Assembly (NCBI GenBank): GCA_020633055.1
Contig: JACKEJ010000014.1
Span: 1-64,000, forward strand
Reading direction: 5' to 3'
Length of the DNA stretch: 64,000 nucleotides
Origin: Sandaracinaceae bacterium
GTDB lineage: Bacteria; Myxococcota_A; Polyangia; Polyangiales; Houyiibacteriaceae
How positions within the stretch are numbered: position 1 is the first letter of the stretch; each line of letters begins with the position of its first letter. The notes beneath the pieces were generated by a model, which was given only the letters and a program-made list of their open reading frames with translations, was not told where the DNA came from and did no database searches. Both the position numbers and the translations under genes were made by a program. This document shows positions 1-8,907 of this stretch, piece by piece.

Positions 1-213
1 GCTGTCGTTCCGGTTCCGGTCCTCCAGGTAGATGTTGTTGTCGTACCCGAACTCAGCCCCGAAACCCATGTGGAGGGTCAACGGACCGGTCTGGAAGCCG
101 GGACCTTGGCTCACCTGGCGATCACCGAGCCACCCCTGTGCGGCAGCACCGCTGGGCAAACCCGCCAACCCGAGCAACATCGTAAGTAAGGTGATCTTCG
201 CGCTGTGGCGCAT
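1..213 (-). CDS. Outer-membrane beta-barrel protein, N-terminal part only
   Basis: The gene runs off the left edge, so only the first 71 codons are visible. It starts with ATG at 213. Residues 1-25 form a clear Sec signal peptide ending in SGAAAQ, and the following stretch (LTLHMGFGAEFGYDNNIY) has the alternating pattern and 'GYDNN' turn typical of outer-membrane barrel strands. It is the last visible gene of the Glt-like operon, 81 bp after the preceding gene, and the Glt and Nfs systems of myxobacteria contain several such barrels (GltA, GltB, GltH). Which barrel this is cannot be told from the fragment. The call of a secreted barrel is inference from the signal peptide, strand pattern and context. 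Confidence 0.6.
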   Translation of the reverse strand, partial: MRHSAKITLLTMLLGLAGLPSGAAAQGWLGDRQVSQGPGFQTGPLTLHMGFGAEFGYDNNIYLEDRNRNDS

Positions 214-294
214 AACTCAGCTCTTTTCCCCCGGGGCCACCAAGCGCGACGACCCGGACTGGGCGGCGCGAGCGGTGCGTCGCCCCCTACTCAG

Positions 295-888
295 TCACAT
301 GGTGCCGCTAGCGGGCGGTGGAATATAGGGCACGGGAAGCGCCTGCTCGTCGGGAATGTCGGAGATGTCTTCTTCGGGCGAGCCGTCGTCGATGACGGTC
401 ACGACCTGTGTCTGACCCGTGTTGAATGCGTCGGCCCCGATGCACTGGTTGGCATCGCGCTCGTGCTGGCTGACATTCCGGTCCAGCACCACGAGCACCG
501 TGTAGTGGTGATCGCGCTGACCGCGATCGCCCGACTCCGTGGCCTCGCGCAGTTGAACGACGCGAGCCTGGATGGAGCCTTCGGTGGCGTGGGTCTCGGT
601 GAGGCGACCGTTCAGGCAGGTGACACGGATGATGTCCCGGTCCTGACGCGACTCGTCGAGCATCGTCATCATGCGGCGGGAGACCCGAGCGGCCCGAGAC
701 TCGATGGTCTCCGCCTGCTCCAGCATCTCCGCGTCGCTGAGCTCGGCGATCCGCCGCACCTCGAGCTCGGCGCTACCTGCCTCTTCTGGCTCGTCGTCAG
801 CCGACTGAGCCAGCGAAACACCGGCGCCGAGACCGACCACGCAGGCCAAGAGCAGGGCTTTTTTCAAGTATTTTTCGCTATGACGCAT
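295..888 (-). CDS. Periplasmic protein of the Glt-like operon
   Basis: A 197-residue protein starting at ATG 888; an upstream in-frame start at 933 would put 15 extra residues before a good signal peptide. The n-region MRHSEKYLKK is followed by a hydrophobic core and cleavage around SLAQS. The mature protein begins with an acidic stretch, then a helical region rich in E, R and M (about residues 45-85). The C-terminal part has two cysteines and ends in a proline-rich tail. Its position between the FHA-TonB gene and a barrel gene suggests an envelope component of the same machine. I do not recognise the family and assign no function beyond secretion. Confidence 0.7.
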   Translation of the reverse strand: MRHSEKYLKKALLLACVVGLGAGVSLAQSADDEPEEAGSAELEVRRIAELSDAEMLEQAETIESRAARVSRRMMTMLDESRQDRDIIRVTCLNGRLTETHATEGSIQARVVQLREATESGDRGQRDHHYTVLVVLDRNVSQHERDANQCIGADAFNTGQTQVVTVIDDGSPEEDISDIPDEQALPVPYIPPPASGTM

Positions 889-996
889 GGATACCCACAT
901 CTGCCCAATCGCCCGTCCGAGTATACAGAGCACTGGGATGGTGTCAATCGAGACCTAGCTGGAGAGTCCGTTGCGCCCAGCTGCGCTGCCGTTCAT

Positions 997-2478
997 TCAG
1001 CCACCCGGCTCGAACACGAACGGGAAGCGATAGCGCACGCTACCACCAGTGGGTCCCGGCGAGAAGCGCAGACGCCCGATGACGCCCGTCACGCACGACC
1101 CCACGGCAGGGCTGACCGAATTTTCCGTGGCGGTGGCACCCGAGACTGCACCGCTGGTCTGGATGGTGAACTCCACGCGCACGGTGCCGCGCAGCGTCGG
1201 ATTTCGGGCGAGCTCGCGCTCGTAGCAGCGCTTGATGGCGCTTGCCTGTCCGCGGATGCGCGACGCGACGATGCGCGAGTCGAACTCACCCGAGCCACCG
1301 ACGTCGCCGCCACCCGACATGCGCATGCGACCGACGACGCGCTCTTGGACCGGCCCGCCTTCGCCCGTGGCCATGCCACCGCCGCCCGTCTGGGCGAGAC
1401 CACCGATACCCTCGCCGCCGCCAGCCCCTCGGCCCCCGCCACCACGCTCTCGGAGGCCGCCAGCCTCGCCCGTGGCCACGCCCACGCCGTTCGCCTGGGC
1501 GATGACGTCGGCCGCGTCGCCCGTCGGCGCACCGCCTGCCATGAGGTTCGCGAACGATCCGTCTGCCCCCCCGACGCCACCCAGCGCGAGCGCCATGGCT
1601 TGGGCGCGGGCCTCCTCACGCAAGCGAGCGTTGCGATCTGCGGAGGACTCTCCGCCGGCCGAGCTGTTGTCGTTGCTGGCAGAGCGGCCGCCGCTGCTGT
1701 TGCTGTTGGACGCCTGACGCGGAGTCTCTGCGGGCGTCTCTTCCGCCGGAGTGTCGCCCTCTTCGACCACCACTTCGCCTTCGGTGACAGGCTCGGGAAT
1801 GGGCGGCTCCTCGAAGATCATGCGCGCCAGCCCCTCGGGCAGCTGCGCGACCCCTTGGGCGATCTCCCAGTCCGCTTCCTCGAGCCAAATGATGAAACCG
1901 AAGAAGAGCATGAACGACAGCGCCACGAACGTGGTGAACAGCCAGTCGATGCTCTTGACGAACCCGCCGCGGGCCGAAGCCGGGAGCTGCGGCTTGGGTG
2001 TGACGGGTGGCGCCACCACGAACTGGAACAGGAGCGTGGTCGCGCCGATGACGACCTTGCCACGCGAGTTGTCGGTCAGCTTGACCTGCCAGTACTTGCC
2101 CGCGTTGCGCGCGCCGCCCGACGTCCGCAGCACGCTCAGCTCGTGGACGCCGCCCGCCAGACCGACGCGGCCGGTCATGTCGTCCGTGAAGTTCAGGATG
2201 TAGTCGTCTCCGACGAGCTGGAAGAGGTCGAAACGCGACGCCAGCCCCTCGGCCGAAATGATGAAGTGGTTCTTCTCTGCCGTGCCCACCGACACCGTCT
2301 CGCGGCGGCGGATGATGCGCTCCTCGACGATCTTTCCGTTTTGGATGAGACCGATGCGGAGGACCTTCGGCCCAGCGCTGGGCACGTTGACGGCCTGCAT
2401 GGCCTGGGTCATCGCGCCTGCGCGGCCACCGGACTGGGGGTTACCGCCTTGATTCGGGCCTTGTGGAGAAGTGCTCAT
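997..2478 (-). CDS. gltG: FHA-like and TonB-like inner-membrane protein, GltG-like
   Basis: A 493-residue modular protein. Residues 38-155 look like an FHA-type cytoplasmic domain (RRRETVSVGTAEKNHFIIS, then a short-strand pattern). One membrane helix spans 178-199. A long Pro/Glu and Gly/Ser/Ala low-complexity linker follows, and the last 90 residues match the AgmX/PglI TonB-like domain (IKRCYERELARNPTLRGTV and a final beta strand RYRFPF). This is the plan of GltG/PglI, the inner-membrane protein thought to reach across the periplasm in the myxobacterial gliding machine; the spore-coat Nfs paralogue has the same plan. The start is ATG 2478; the longer frame from 2538 adds 20 unlikely residues. 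The gene order TPR giant, TPR lipoprotein, membrane protein, FHA-TonB agrees with my recollection of the M. xanthus gltDEFG order. Confidence 0.8.
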   Translation of the reverse strand: MSTSPQGPNQGGNPQSGGRAGAMTQAMQAVNVPSAGPKVLRIGLIQNGKIVEERIIRRRETVSVGTAEKNHFIISAEGLASRFDLFQLVGDDYILNFTDDMTGRVGLAGGVHELSVLRTSGGARNAGKYWQVKLTDNSRGKVVIGATTLLFQFVVAPPVTPKPQLPASARGGFVKSIDWLFTTFVALSFMLFFGFIIWLEEADWEIAQGVAQLPEGLARMIFEEPPIPEPVTEGEVVVEEGDTPAEETPAETPRQASNSNSSGGRSASNDNSSAGGESSADRNARLREEARAQAMALALGGVGGADGSFANLMAGGAPTGDAADVIAQANGVGVATGEAGGLRERGGGGRGAGGGEGIGGLAQTGGGGMATGEGGPVQERVVGRMRMSGGGDVGGSGEFDSRIVASRIRGQASAIKRCYERELARNPTLRGTVRVEFTIQTSGAVSGATATENSVSPAVGSCVTGVIGRLRFSPGPTGGSVRYRFPFVFEPGG

Positions 2479-2625
2479 GGGGTTTCGTCTCTCTCGAAGC
2501 AGCGCGCCGCTGCGGCTCAGGCAACCCCGCGGGCGCAAGAGTCCCGCAGGTCTGAACGTTGGAGGCCAGCGGAACGCGGAAGTTCCCAGGCCTCCCCAGT
2601 CTCGTCAATGGTCTTCGGCAGGGTA

Positions 2626-3144
2626 TCACTCTTCGGTTCCGGTGGTCCACTGCTCCGGCCGCCTGGCGGCAGCTTCCAGCTGGTCCCCGAACGACGCGAT
2701 CTCGTCGAGCCGAATCAGCACCTTGCGCCTGATTACCCGCGACACGGCGAACAGGCTCAACGCGGTGCTCAGGCCGATCGCCATGCTGACGAGCGCCCCT
2801 TGGTTCGCGTCGTCCTCCGCCACTGCCAACGATGCGGCGCTCCGCCCAGCGTCCCCGTGGAGGAGTACGAAGTAGTGGAGCATCGCGGCCAGGAGACCGA
2901 CCGCACCGGCGACGCTGGCCATACCCCGGATCACGCGCACCCCCGCCACGGCGTGGTGCCTCGCATCGAGCGCCGCGGTATCCACGAAAGCCCCGACATC
3001 CCCTCCCCCTTGGAGCGCGTCGTCCGCCGCATCCACCATCTGGGTCTGATAGTCCGCGACAGCCAGTTGACGGAGCTTGCGCACCACCAAGCGTGCGCAG
3101 AGCAGCGCGAACAGGATCTGCGCGGCGTGTACCGCCAGGAGCAT
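2626..3144 (-). CDS. Three-helix inner-membrane protein, TolQ/ExbB-like topology (GltF candidate)
   Basis: A 172-residue protein with predicted membrane helices at about 3-20, 77-96 and 115-137. An approximately 55-residue soluble segment separates the first two helices and a short acidic loop the last two. That spacing, with small residues in helices two and three (VAGAVGLL and MAIGLSTALSL), resembles MotA/TolQ/ExbB proteins, but the similarity is weak and no proton-channel signature can be asserted. In M. xanthus the gene between gltE and gltG is gltF, an inner-membrane component, and this gene holds the same relative place. It starts 5 bp after the upstream stop, so it is co-translated. 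The call is by topology and context only. Confidence 0.6.
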   Translation of the reverse strand: MLLAVHAAQILFALLCARLVVRKLRQLAVADYQTQMVDAADDALQGGGDVGAFVDTAALDARHHAVAGVRVIRGMASVAGAVGLLAAMLHYFVLLHGDAGRSAASLAVAEDDANQGALVSMAIGLSTALSLFAVSRVIRRKVLIRLDEIASFGDQLEAAARRPEQWTTGTEE

Positions 3145-3149
3145 TCGCT

Positions 3150-3419
3150 CTAGAACGGTTCGCGACGAACGCTCTCGACGATCTCACGCACGAAACTCGT
3201 GCGGAGATCCAACACCTCGTACCCCAGGTTGCTGCGGTTCAAGATGTAGAAGGCGTTGGGCTTCTGGACACGCCCCTCGATCTCGATCTCTTCGAGCTCG
3301 ATGACCGCTGGCTGTCGTCGGGGGGGCTGCGCCTGCGCCGCATCGGCCAGCGCGGCGTCCAACGCCCACAGAGAGAGGGCGCCGAGGGACAGCTTCATGA
3401 ACGTCTTGAACGGGGTCAT
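3150..3419 (-). CDS. Small secreted protein of the Glt-like operon
   Basis: An 89-residue protein. ATG 3419 overlaps the stop of the upstream TPR lipoprotein gene as ATGA and has a strong GAGGAGG ribosome site about seven bases upstream. A GTG at 3425 is also in frame but lies against that site, so 3419 is preferred. Residues 1-30 form a signal peptide ending near AAQAQ. The mature part is short and contains IELEEIEIEGRVQKPNAFYI, where a basic motif follows an acidic strand, and then a helix (FVREIVESVRREPF). The charge pattern suggests a periplasmic docking peptide, but the family is not one I can name. Confidence 0.7.
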   Translation of the reverse strand: MTPFKTFMKLSLGALSLWALDAALADAAQAQPPRRQPAVIELEEIEIEGRVQKPNAFYILNRSNLGYEVLDLRTSFVREIVESVRREPF

Positions 3420-4933
3420 AGCCACTCCTCCTCTTCGGGCGGTGTCTCCGCTTCCTCGGGAGGCGGGTTGGCGGCACGCTCGGCCTCGCGCGCAGCCTCT
3501 TCGGCGGCGCGCTGCGCGCGACCGATGAGTCGGTCGAGCTCGCTCAGGTACTGCTCGGACGGGTCGTCGCGCGTGAGCCGTGGACCCATCAGGTTGCGGT
3601 AGCGGGCGAACGACTCGCGGGCGCGCTGCAGCGCCTGGATCTGGTCGAGGCCCGGGAAGTCCGCCTGCGCCGTCCGGTACATCAGACCGAGGTTGAAGTA
3701 CACCTCGGGCATGTTGGGCGAAGACGCCAGCACCCGGTCGTAGGCAGCCTTCGCCTCCTGCCAGCGCCGCAGCGAACGATAGGCGTCGCCGAGGTTCAGA
3801 TGCACCGCGGGGAGCGTGGGGTTCAGGCGCGACACCGCCTCGAACTGGGCCAACGCTCCAGCGTAGTTGCCGCTGCGGAGCAGGAGCGTCCCAAGCTGCA
3901 TGCGTGCTTCCGAATAGCTGGGCCGCAGCTCGACCGCGCGTTCGAGCTCAGAGACGACCTCACGTGCACGCCCGGTCTCGCGACCCAGGACCTGGGCGTT
4001 CAGGTAGTGCAGCTCCGCGTCGTTGGGGGCAGCGCTGAGCGCGTTGGTCAAGATGGACTGCGCCAGCTCTTTGCGGTCCTGGGCCAGGCTGGCCTTGATG
4101 AGCGCACGCAGCGCGGGCACGTACCGCTCGTCACAGCGGAGCGCACGACGCGCGGCGTCCCACGCCTGCTCGTAGCGTTGGTTGTCCACCAAGACCTCGG
4201 CGTGGATCGCCTGGAGCTCGAGGTTGGATGGGAAGCGCCGCGCGAGAGGCTCGACGACGGCGAGCGCACCCGTGCGATCGTTGCGTCGCATGGCGATGGC
4301 GATCAGGCCGCGAACGGCTGGCTCGTAGTCCTCCTGGATGCGGAGGGCCTGCCGGTAATACTCGGTGGCCTGCGTCTCGTTGCCCGCGCGGTCGGCGAGG
4401 ACTCCCAGGTTGAACGCTGCATGGTAGGAGCGCGGATCCTGCGCGAGAGCGGCCATGAACGCCGTCCGAGCGCCCTCCGGGTTGTTGTTGGCGGCCGCCG
4501 ACACCCCCTGACGGATGTGGGACTGCGCGGCCGCGCTCATCGGCGGTCGGGCTGGCGGGCGACACGCCTCGCTGTCACGCGCCCCCCAACGGTTGGCCGC
4601 TGGCGCAGCCTGTGTGCCGGACCCTCCCGCAGTGGCGGTCCCGCCCGGCGCTGGTGCCGGCTGCGGGTTCGGGTCCGACATCGGATCGTCTGGGTCGACG
4701 GGCTGTTCCTGGGGCCCGACGCTCCCAGGAGGCCGCTCGAGGTCGGTCGCGGTGCCGCCGGCGGTCTCGCCGCCAGCGGTTCCCTCGCCAGAGCCGGCGG
4801 TTTCTTCGGACTCGCCCTTGTTGCAGCCAGTGGAGACGCACGCGGGGCCGAGCAGGAGCGCGACCAGCGCGCTGCTGCGCAGCCACCGAGGGCAGCGCGA
4901 GGACACAGCGATTACCTGGGTTGCCATGGTCAT
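3416..4933 (-). CDS. gltE: TPR lipoprotein, GltE/AglT-like
   Basis: A 505-residue protein. Translation starts at ATG 4933, overlapping the stop of the upstream gene as TGATG; a second ATG at 4927 is possible. The signal peptide ends in a lipobox (VSTGC), so the protein should be lipidated. After a low-complexity Gly/Thr/Pro linker (about 40-115) come roughly eight TPR units from residue 130 to 470 (for example YHAAFNLGVLADRAGNETQA and AVHLNLGDAYRSLRRWQEAK). An acidic and charged tail closes the protein. AglT/GltE of M. xanthus is likewise a TPR lipoprotein placed between the giant TPR protein and the inner-membrane components. A scaffold role in the envelope complex is inferred from this. Confidence 0.75.
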   Translation of the reverse strand: MTMATQVIAVSSRCPRWLRSSALVALLLGPACVSTGCNKGESEETAGSGEGTAGGETAGGTATDLERPPGSVGPQEQPVDPDDPMSDPNPQPAPAPGGTATAGGSGTQAAPAANRWGARDSEACRPPARPPMSAAAQSHIRQGVSAAANNNPEGARTAFMAALAQDPRSYHAAFNLGVLADRAGNETQATEYYRQALRIQEDYEPAVRGLIAIAMRRNDRTGALAVVEPLARRFPSNLELQAIHAEVLVDNQRYEQAWDAARRALRCDERYVPALRALIKASLAQDRKELAQSILTNALSAAPNDAELHYLNAQVLGRETGRAREVVSELERAVELRPSYSEARMQLGTLLLRSGNYAGALAQFEAVSRLNPTLPAVHLNLGDAYRSLRRWQEAKAAYDRVLASSPNMPEVYFNLGLMYRTAQADFPGLDQIQALQRARESFARYRNLMGPRLTRDDPSEQYLSELDRLIGRAQRAAEEAAREAERAANPPPEEAETPPEEEEWL

Positions 4934-7900
4934 CAATCCTCCGAGACCAGCGCGGGGGGCGAAACGCCCGGCGGGATGGACTGCACCTGCCCGGCGGGCG
5001 ACCGTGCGAACTCGCCGGGGCGCGCTGCCTCGAGGTCGGGAATGTTCGCCTGCTCCGAGACCAGACACTCCGCGATACGCTCCTCACCGTACGCCTGGAG
5101 GCGATCGGCGGCGATGCGCGTGAACTCGTTGTCGATGTTTCCTGCGAGACCGGCGCGCGCGGCGAGCGCGTAGTTCGCGATGGCCTTGCACTCGAACGGA
5201 CGCACGCGCTCGGCGAGGACCCCGCGCACCGTGCCCTCGAACTCCAGCTGCACCGACTCGCGGTCGTAACGGTCGAGCTGACGCCAGACGCGCTGCACGT
5301 CCGCAGGCGCGACGATCTCGGCCTCGAGGATGCCGCGCGTGAGCAGCTCGTACAGGCGCCCGTTGCGCACCAGCGCGCCGATGGTCCACGTCGGGCGACG
5401 GTACGGCGGCACCGTGTCGTAGCCGTCGCGCAGACCCGTCACGAGGTCGGCGCCACGCGTGATCTCGCTCTGCATCCGGGCTTGGAACTCGGCGCCCGTG
5501 GCGGGACGGCCGAAGGTCATGGTGTAGCGCTCCATCTGGGCCATGCCGCGGTCCACGATGAGGAAGCGCGCGTTGGCCGCGTACTCGGCGGCGATCGAGC
5601 CCGGCTCCTGACCGGATGCCGAGAACGCTCGAACGACGTCGGCCAGCGCCGTCTGGTATTCGTTCTGCTGGTTCAGGGCCAGGCGAATCTGCGCGATGCG
5701 CCAGTACGCCTGCACCACCAGCTCGCCCGCCGCTGCATCCCGCTGGTACGTCGAGATGAACGCCCGGTACTCGCGCACCGCGTCGTTGTAGGACCGCTGG
5801 TTGTAGGCCATCTCGGCGATGGCGTAGCGCGCGTTGCGGCGCACCTCTTCGTCGGACGTCGATTGCGCCACGCGCGTGTAGTACGCGACGGCCTCGCGGT
5901 AGCGACCGAGCTGCTGGAGCAGGATGGCCGAGTTGACCAGCCCGTCCTCGCGCCACTGACGCACGTCGTCGTTGTTGGTGTTCGCGAAGCGCGGCGAGTC
6001 CGCCAAGATGCGGAAGTTCTCGAGGGCGGCCTCGAACTCGAACGCGGCCTTCGCGGCGATGGCCAACCGGAAGAACGCCTCGGCCATGATCTTGTCGAGC
6101 TCCACCTGCTCGTCGTCATCGGCGCCGCGACGGTCCCCGACGTCTCGGATCACGCGGCGGTAGAGGTCCTGCGCGCTGCTGGGACGGCCAGCGCGCGCGA
6201 GGGCGGTGGCGGCGAAGATCAGCGCCTTGGGGGCCTCGGGGTTGGCCGGGTTGCGGTCGACGGCGTCGACGAGCATTCCGGCGGCCTCCTCGTACAGGGT
6301 GATCTGCTGGGCACCCGCGGGGGCCCGCTCCGCCTCACGGAATTTCGCGATGGCCCGACGGTACTCGATGGCCGTGAGGTCGTTGTCCGCGGTACACGCG
6401 GGCTCCTCGCGGTTCTCGGGATCCTCACAGTCGACCGGCTCGTCCGCGCCGAAGGTGCAGCGACGCTCCTGGAAGTCGCGTGCGAGGCGCTCCACCTCGT
6501 CCGTGTTGTTCAGCTGCAGCGCCATGTTGCGCAGGCTCTGATAGGCGATGCGTCCCTCGGGAGCCCCGAGCGCTCCGGTGCAGCGCTCGTCGTAGATGCG
6601 CTGGAAGCGCTCGCCCGCTTGGCGCCAGTACCCGTACTGGTAGAGCAACACGGCGTTGTTGTAGTCGTAGGCCGGGCGCAGACGCTCCGCGTCGTGGTCT
6701 TCATCGACGCGCGCCAAGAAGAGCTCACGCGCCTGCGCCATGCGCTGTAGCAGCATGGGCATCTGGAGCGGTCGCACTTGCGGGGGCTCCCCCGTCGCCT
6801 CGGGAGGCTCGTCGCGCACGGACAGTCGTCCCGCCCTGACCTCCTCGTCGATCAGGCGCTTGATGGACTCCACCACCATCCGAGCCGCTTCGTGAAGGTG
6901 GCGATCGTCGAGGTTGGAGTCGCGCACCTCGGCGTACGTGGTGGCCGCCTGCTCGTACGAGCCAGACCAGAACAGCGCGTCCGCCAGATTGAAGTGCAGC
7001 TCGTAGGCTTCCTGAGTGTTCGGATACCGCTCCAGGTAGGAGCCGTAGGCCTCCGCAGCCGCCTGGTACTGACGGGTGGCCTCGTTGCAGAGTTCCATGT
7101 CGCGATTGACGACGCACTCCTGGCGCGTCCGTTGCGCCGTTTGGTGCGTCTCGACCGCCGCGCGAATGAGAGACATCTCCGCCAGACGCTCTGCCTCACG
7201 GAGCTCGCTGGGGTGGTCCATGTTCTCGCTGTACCACTCGCTCCCTGGACCGTAGTCACGCAGGGACACCAGCGCGGCCAGCTCCGCGTCACGGCGGGCC
7301 ATGTCGCGGTTCGCCGTGGCGATGCGGTCGATGTAGTGCGGCACGAGGCGATGGTTCGGCCAGTGCGTGATGGCGTAGCGCCAGATGTCGATGGCGTCCT
7401 GATACTTGGCCTCCTCGTAGAAGACCTCACCCGTGGCGAAGTAGACGTCCGGCGTCCACTCACGGTCCTGCGGGAGCAGCTGGGGGTTCTGTAGACGCTG
7501 GAACCCGCTCGGCCCGCCCTCCTCGAGATCGGGCACCATGTTGTCGTTCCAGTCACCGTACGCGAACGTGATGCCCAGGTACTGCATCGCCTCCGGACGT
7601 AGATCCGAGCCAGCGCGACCGGTCGCGGCCATCTGGTCGTCCGACCATTGCACCAACATGCCGAAGTGACGCACCGCCTGCTCGAAGCGGTTGGCGCGGT
7701 AGTACGCCCAAGCGACCTTGTAGAGCGCCAGTCCGTAGTTCCGGTCTTCGGGGTCGCGCAGGATGACGTTGTAGGCCGCGATGGCCTTGTCGACCGCGAA
7801 CGTGTCGACGTAGTCGTCGAAGTGGTACTCGCCGATGCGGAACCACGTCTCGCTCACGAAGCGAGCGTCGGCCATCACGGGCGTGCACTCGGTGTAGGGG

Positions 7901-8907
7901 TTGACGAACACCTGCGCCTGGACGTCCTCCACCGCAGCGCCGAGCTGCAATGACGGATGGTCGGCGTCTGCTGCGTCCGCAGGCGCCTCTTCGCCCGCAG
8001 CGGCGGCGGCGGCCCGCCGGTACGCGGCCTGGTCGGGGTCGTAGGCGTAACGATTGGCGCACACCAGCGCGAGCCACGCGTCACGCGCCTCCTCCAGACG
8101 CCCCATTTCGTTGAGGCAGTACCCGATGAGGTAGTACACGCCATCGATGCGTCGGTAGTCCGGGAACTGGCGCACGATGCGCTGGTACAACTCCACCGTG
8201 GGGTTGAGGTCCGGTGTGGTGGGGAGGCGGTCCATCGCTCCCTCGTCACCGTTGGCCCGAGCCAGCGCTGCCTCGTCGTACTGCTCCTGAAACTGCACGG
8301 CGCTGCGCTCGAAATACAGCTCGCCAAGGCGGAACATGGCGTCCGGTGTGTAGTTCGGATCGGCCGGATAGCGCCGAATGAAGCGCTCGAAGAGCGCGAT
8401 GGCGCGCTCCCGAGCCTCGTTCGTCAGCCGCTCTTCCTCGCGAATCTGGCGGGCGAACCACTGATCACGCGAGCGTCGCTGCCGCAGGTACTCGCGACGC
8501 ACCAGCGACACGACCGTGTCCCGGTACGTCGAACCCGAGTTGGTGAAGCGCCCGACCTCGGCCTCGAGCAGGCGAAGCGCCTCGATCTGTTCTGCTGTCG
8601 GGGCCGGACGCGTGTCCTGCACGCGACTGTCCGTGGTGTCGAGGAAGCTCGGCAGCTCGACGTCACTGGCGCTGCCCCACGGCGAATCGGCTGGCGCGCC
8701 GTCCTCCCGTGGCGTGTCGCGGTCGCCCGCGGCGTCCGCTGGGGGCGCGGCTCCCGTGTCCGCTTCGGGCGCCGCCCCGGTGTCACCGGTGGGGGCGGGG
8801 GCCGCAGTGGGCCCCTGCGCGAGCGCCGTGGAGCCGTGGGCGAGCGCGAGCCAGAGCGCGACGGCCTGAACCGACGACCCCCTCGCAAGCGTGGAGAGGC
8901 GACTCAT
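4933..8907 (-). CDS. gltD: Large exported TPR protein, GltD/AgmU-like
   Basis: A 1324-residue protein starting at ATG 8907, which overlaps the upstream stop as ATGA and is preceded by GAGGAGGG. Residues 1-31 are a signal peptide (core VQAVALWLALAHGS, then ALAQG). A Pro/Ala linker follows to about residue 85. Most of the remainder is TPR-like helical repeat (PDAMFRLGELYFERSA, ALYKVAWAYYRANRFEQAV, EAYELHFNLADALFWSGSYE, ARYAIAEMAYNQRSYNDAV). The length and plan are close to AgmU/GltD of M. xanthus, a TPR protein of the gliding complex. It sits directly before the GltE-like gene, as in that species. Other Glt/Nfs-type systems have an equivalent, so gliding itself is not proven. Confidence 0.75.
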   Translation of the reverse strand: MSRLSTLARGSSVQAVALWLALAHGSTALAQGPTAAPAPTGDTGAAPEADTGAAPPADAAGDRDTPREDGAPADSPWGSASDVELPSFLDTTDSRVQDTRPAPTAEQIEALRLLEAEVGRFTNSGSTYRDTVVSLVRREYLRQRRSRDQWFARQIREEERLTNEARERAIALFERFIRRYPADPNYTPDAMFRLGELYFERSAVQFQEQYDEAALARANGDEGAMDRLPTTPDLNPTVELYQRIVRQFPDYRRIDGVYYLIGYCLNEMGRLEEARDAWLALVCANRYAYDPDQAAYRRAAAAAAGEEAPADAADADHPSLQLGAAVEDVQAQVFVNPYTECTPVMADARFVSETWFRIGEYHFDDYVDTFAVDKAIAAYNVILRDPEDRNYGLALYKVAWAYYRANRFEQAVRHFGMLVQWSDDQMAATGRAGSDLRPEAMQYLGITFAYGDWNDNMVPDLEEGGPSGFQRLQNPQLLPQDREWTPDVYFATGEVFYEEAKYQDAIDIWRYAITHWPNHRLVPHYIDRIATANRDMARRDAELAALVSLRDYGPGSEWYSENMDHPSELREAERLAEMSLIRAAVETHQTAQRTRQECVVNRDMELCNEATRQYQAAAEAYGSYLERYPNTQEAYELHFNLADALFWSGSYEQAATTYAEVRDSNLDDRHLHEAARMVVESIKRLIDEEVRAGRLSVRDEPPEATGEPPQVRPLQMPMLLQRMAQARELFLARVDEDHDAERLRPAYDYNNAVLLYQYGYWRQAGERFQRIYDERCTGALGAPEGRIAYQSLRNMALQLNNTDEVERLARDFQERRCTFGADEPVDCEDPENREEPACTADNDLTAIEYRRAIAKFREAERAPAGAQQITLYEEAAGMLVDAVDRNPANPEAPKALIFAATALARAGRPSSAQDLYRRVIRDVGDRRGADDDEQVELDKIMAEAFFRLAIAAKAAFEFEAALENFRILADSPRFANTNNDDVRQWREDGLVNSAILLQQLGRYREAVAYYTRVAQSTSDEEVRRNARYAIAEMAYNQRSYNDAVREYRAFISTYQRDAAAGELVVQAYWRIAQIRLALNQQNEYQTALADVVRAFSASGQEPGSIAAEYAANARFLIVDRGMAQMERYTMTFGRPATGAEFQARMQSEITRGADLVTGLRDGYDTVPPYRRPTWTIGALVRNGRLYELLTRGILEAEIVAPADVQRVWRQLDRYDRESVQLEFEGTVRGVLAERVRPFECKAIANYALAARAGLAGNIDNEFTRIAADRLQAYGEERIAECLVSEQANIPDLEAARPGEFARSPAGQVQSIPPGVSPPALVSED

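Noticed and set aside
205..3153. 982-residue open frame on the plus strand across the Glt-like operon
   Set aside because: It is antisense to four well-supported genes with signal peptides, membrane helices and overlapping starts. Its sequence is rich in Arg, Ala and His, as expected from a GC-rich shadow frame.
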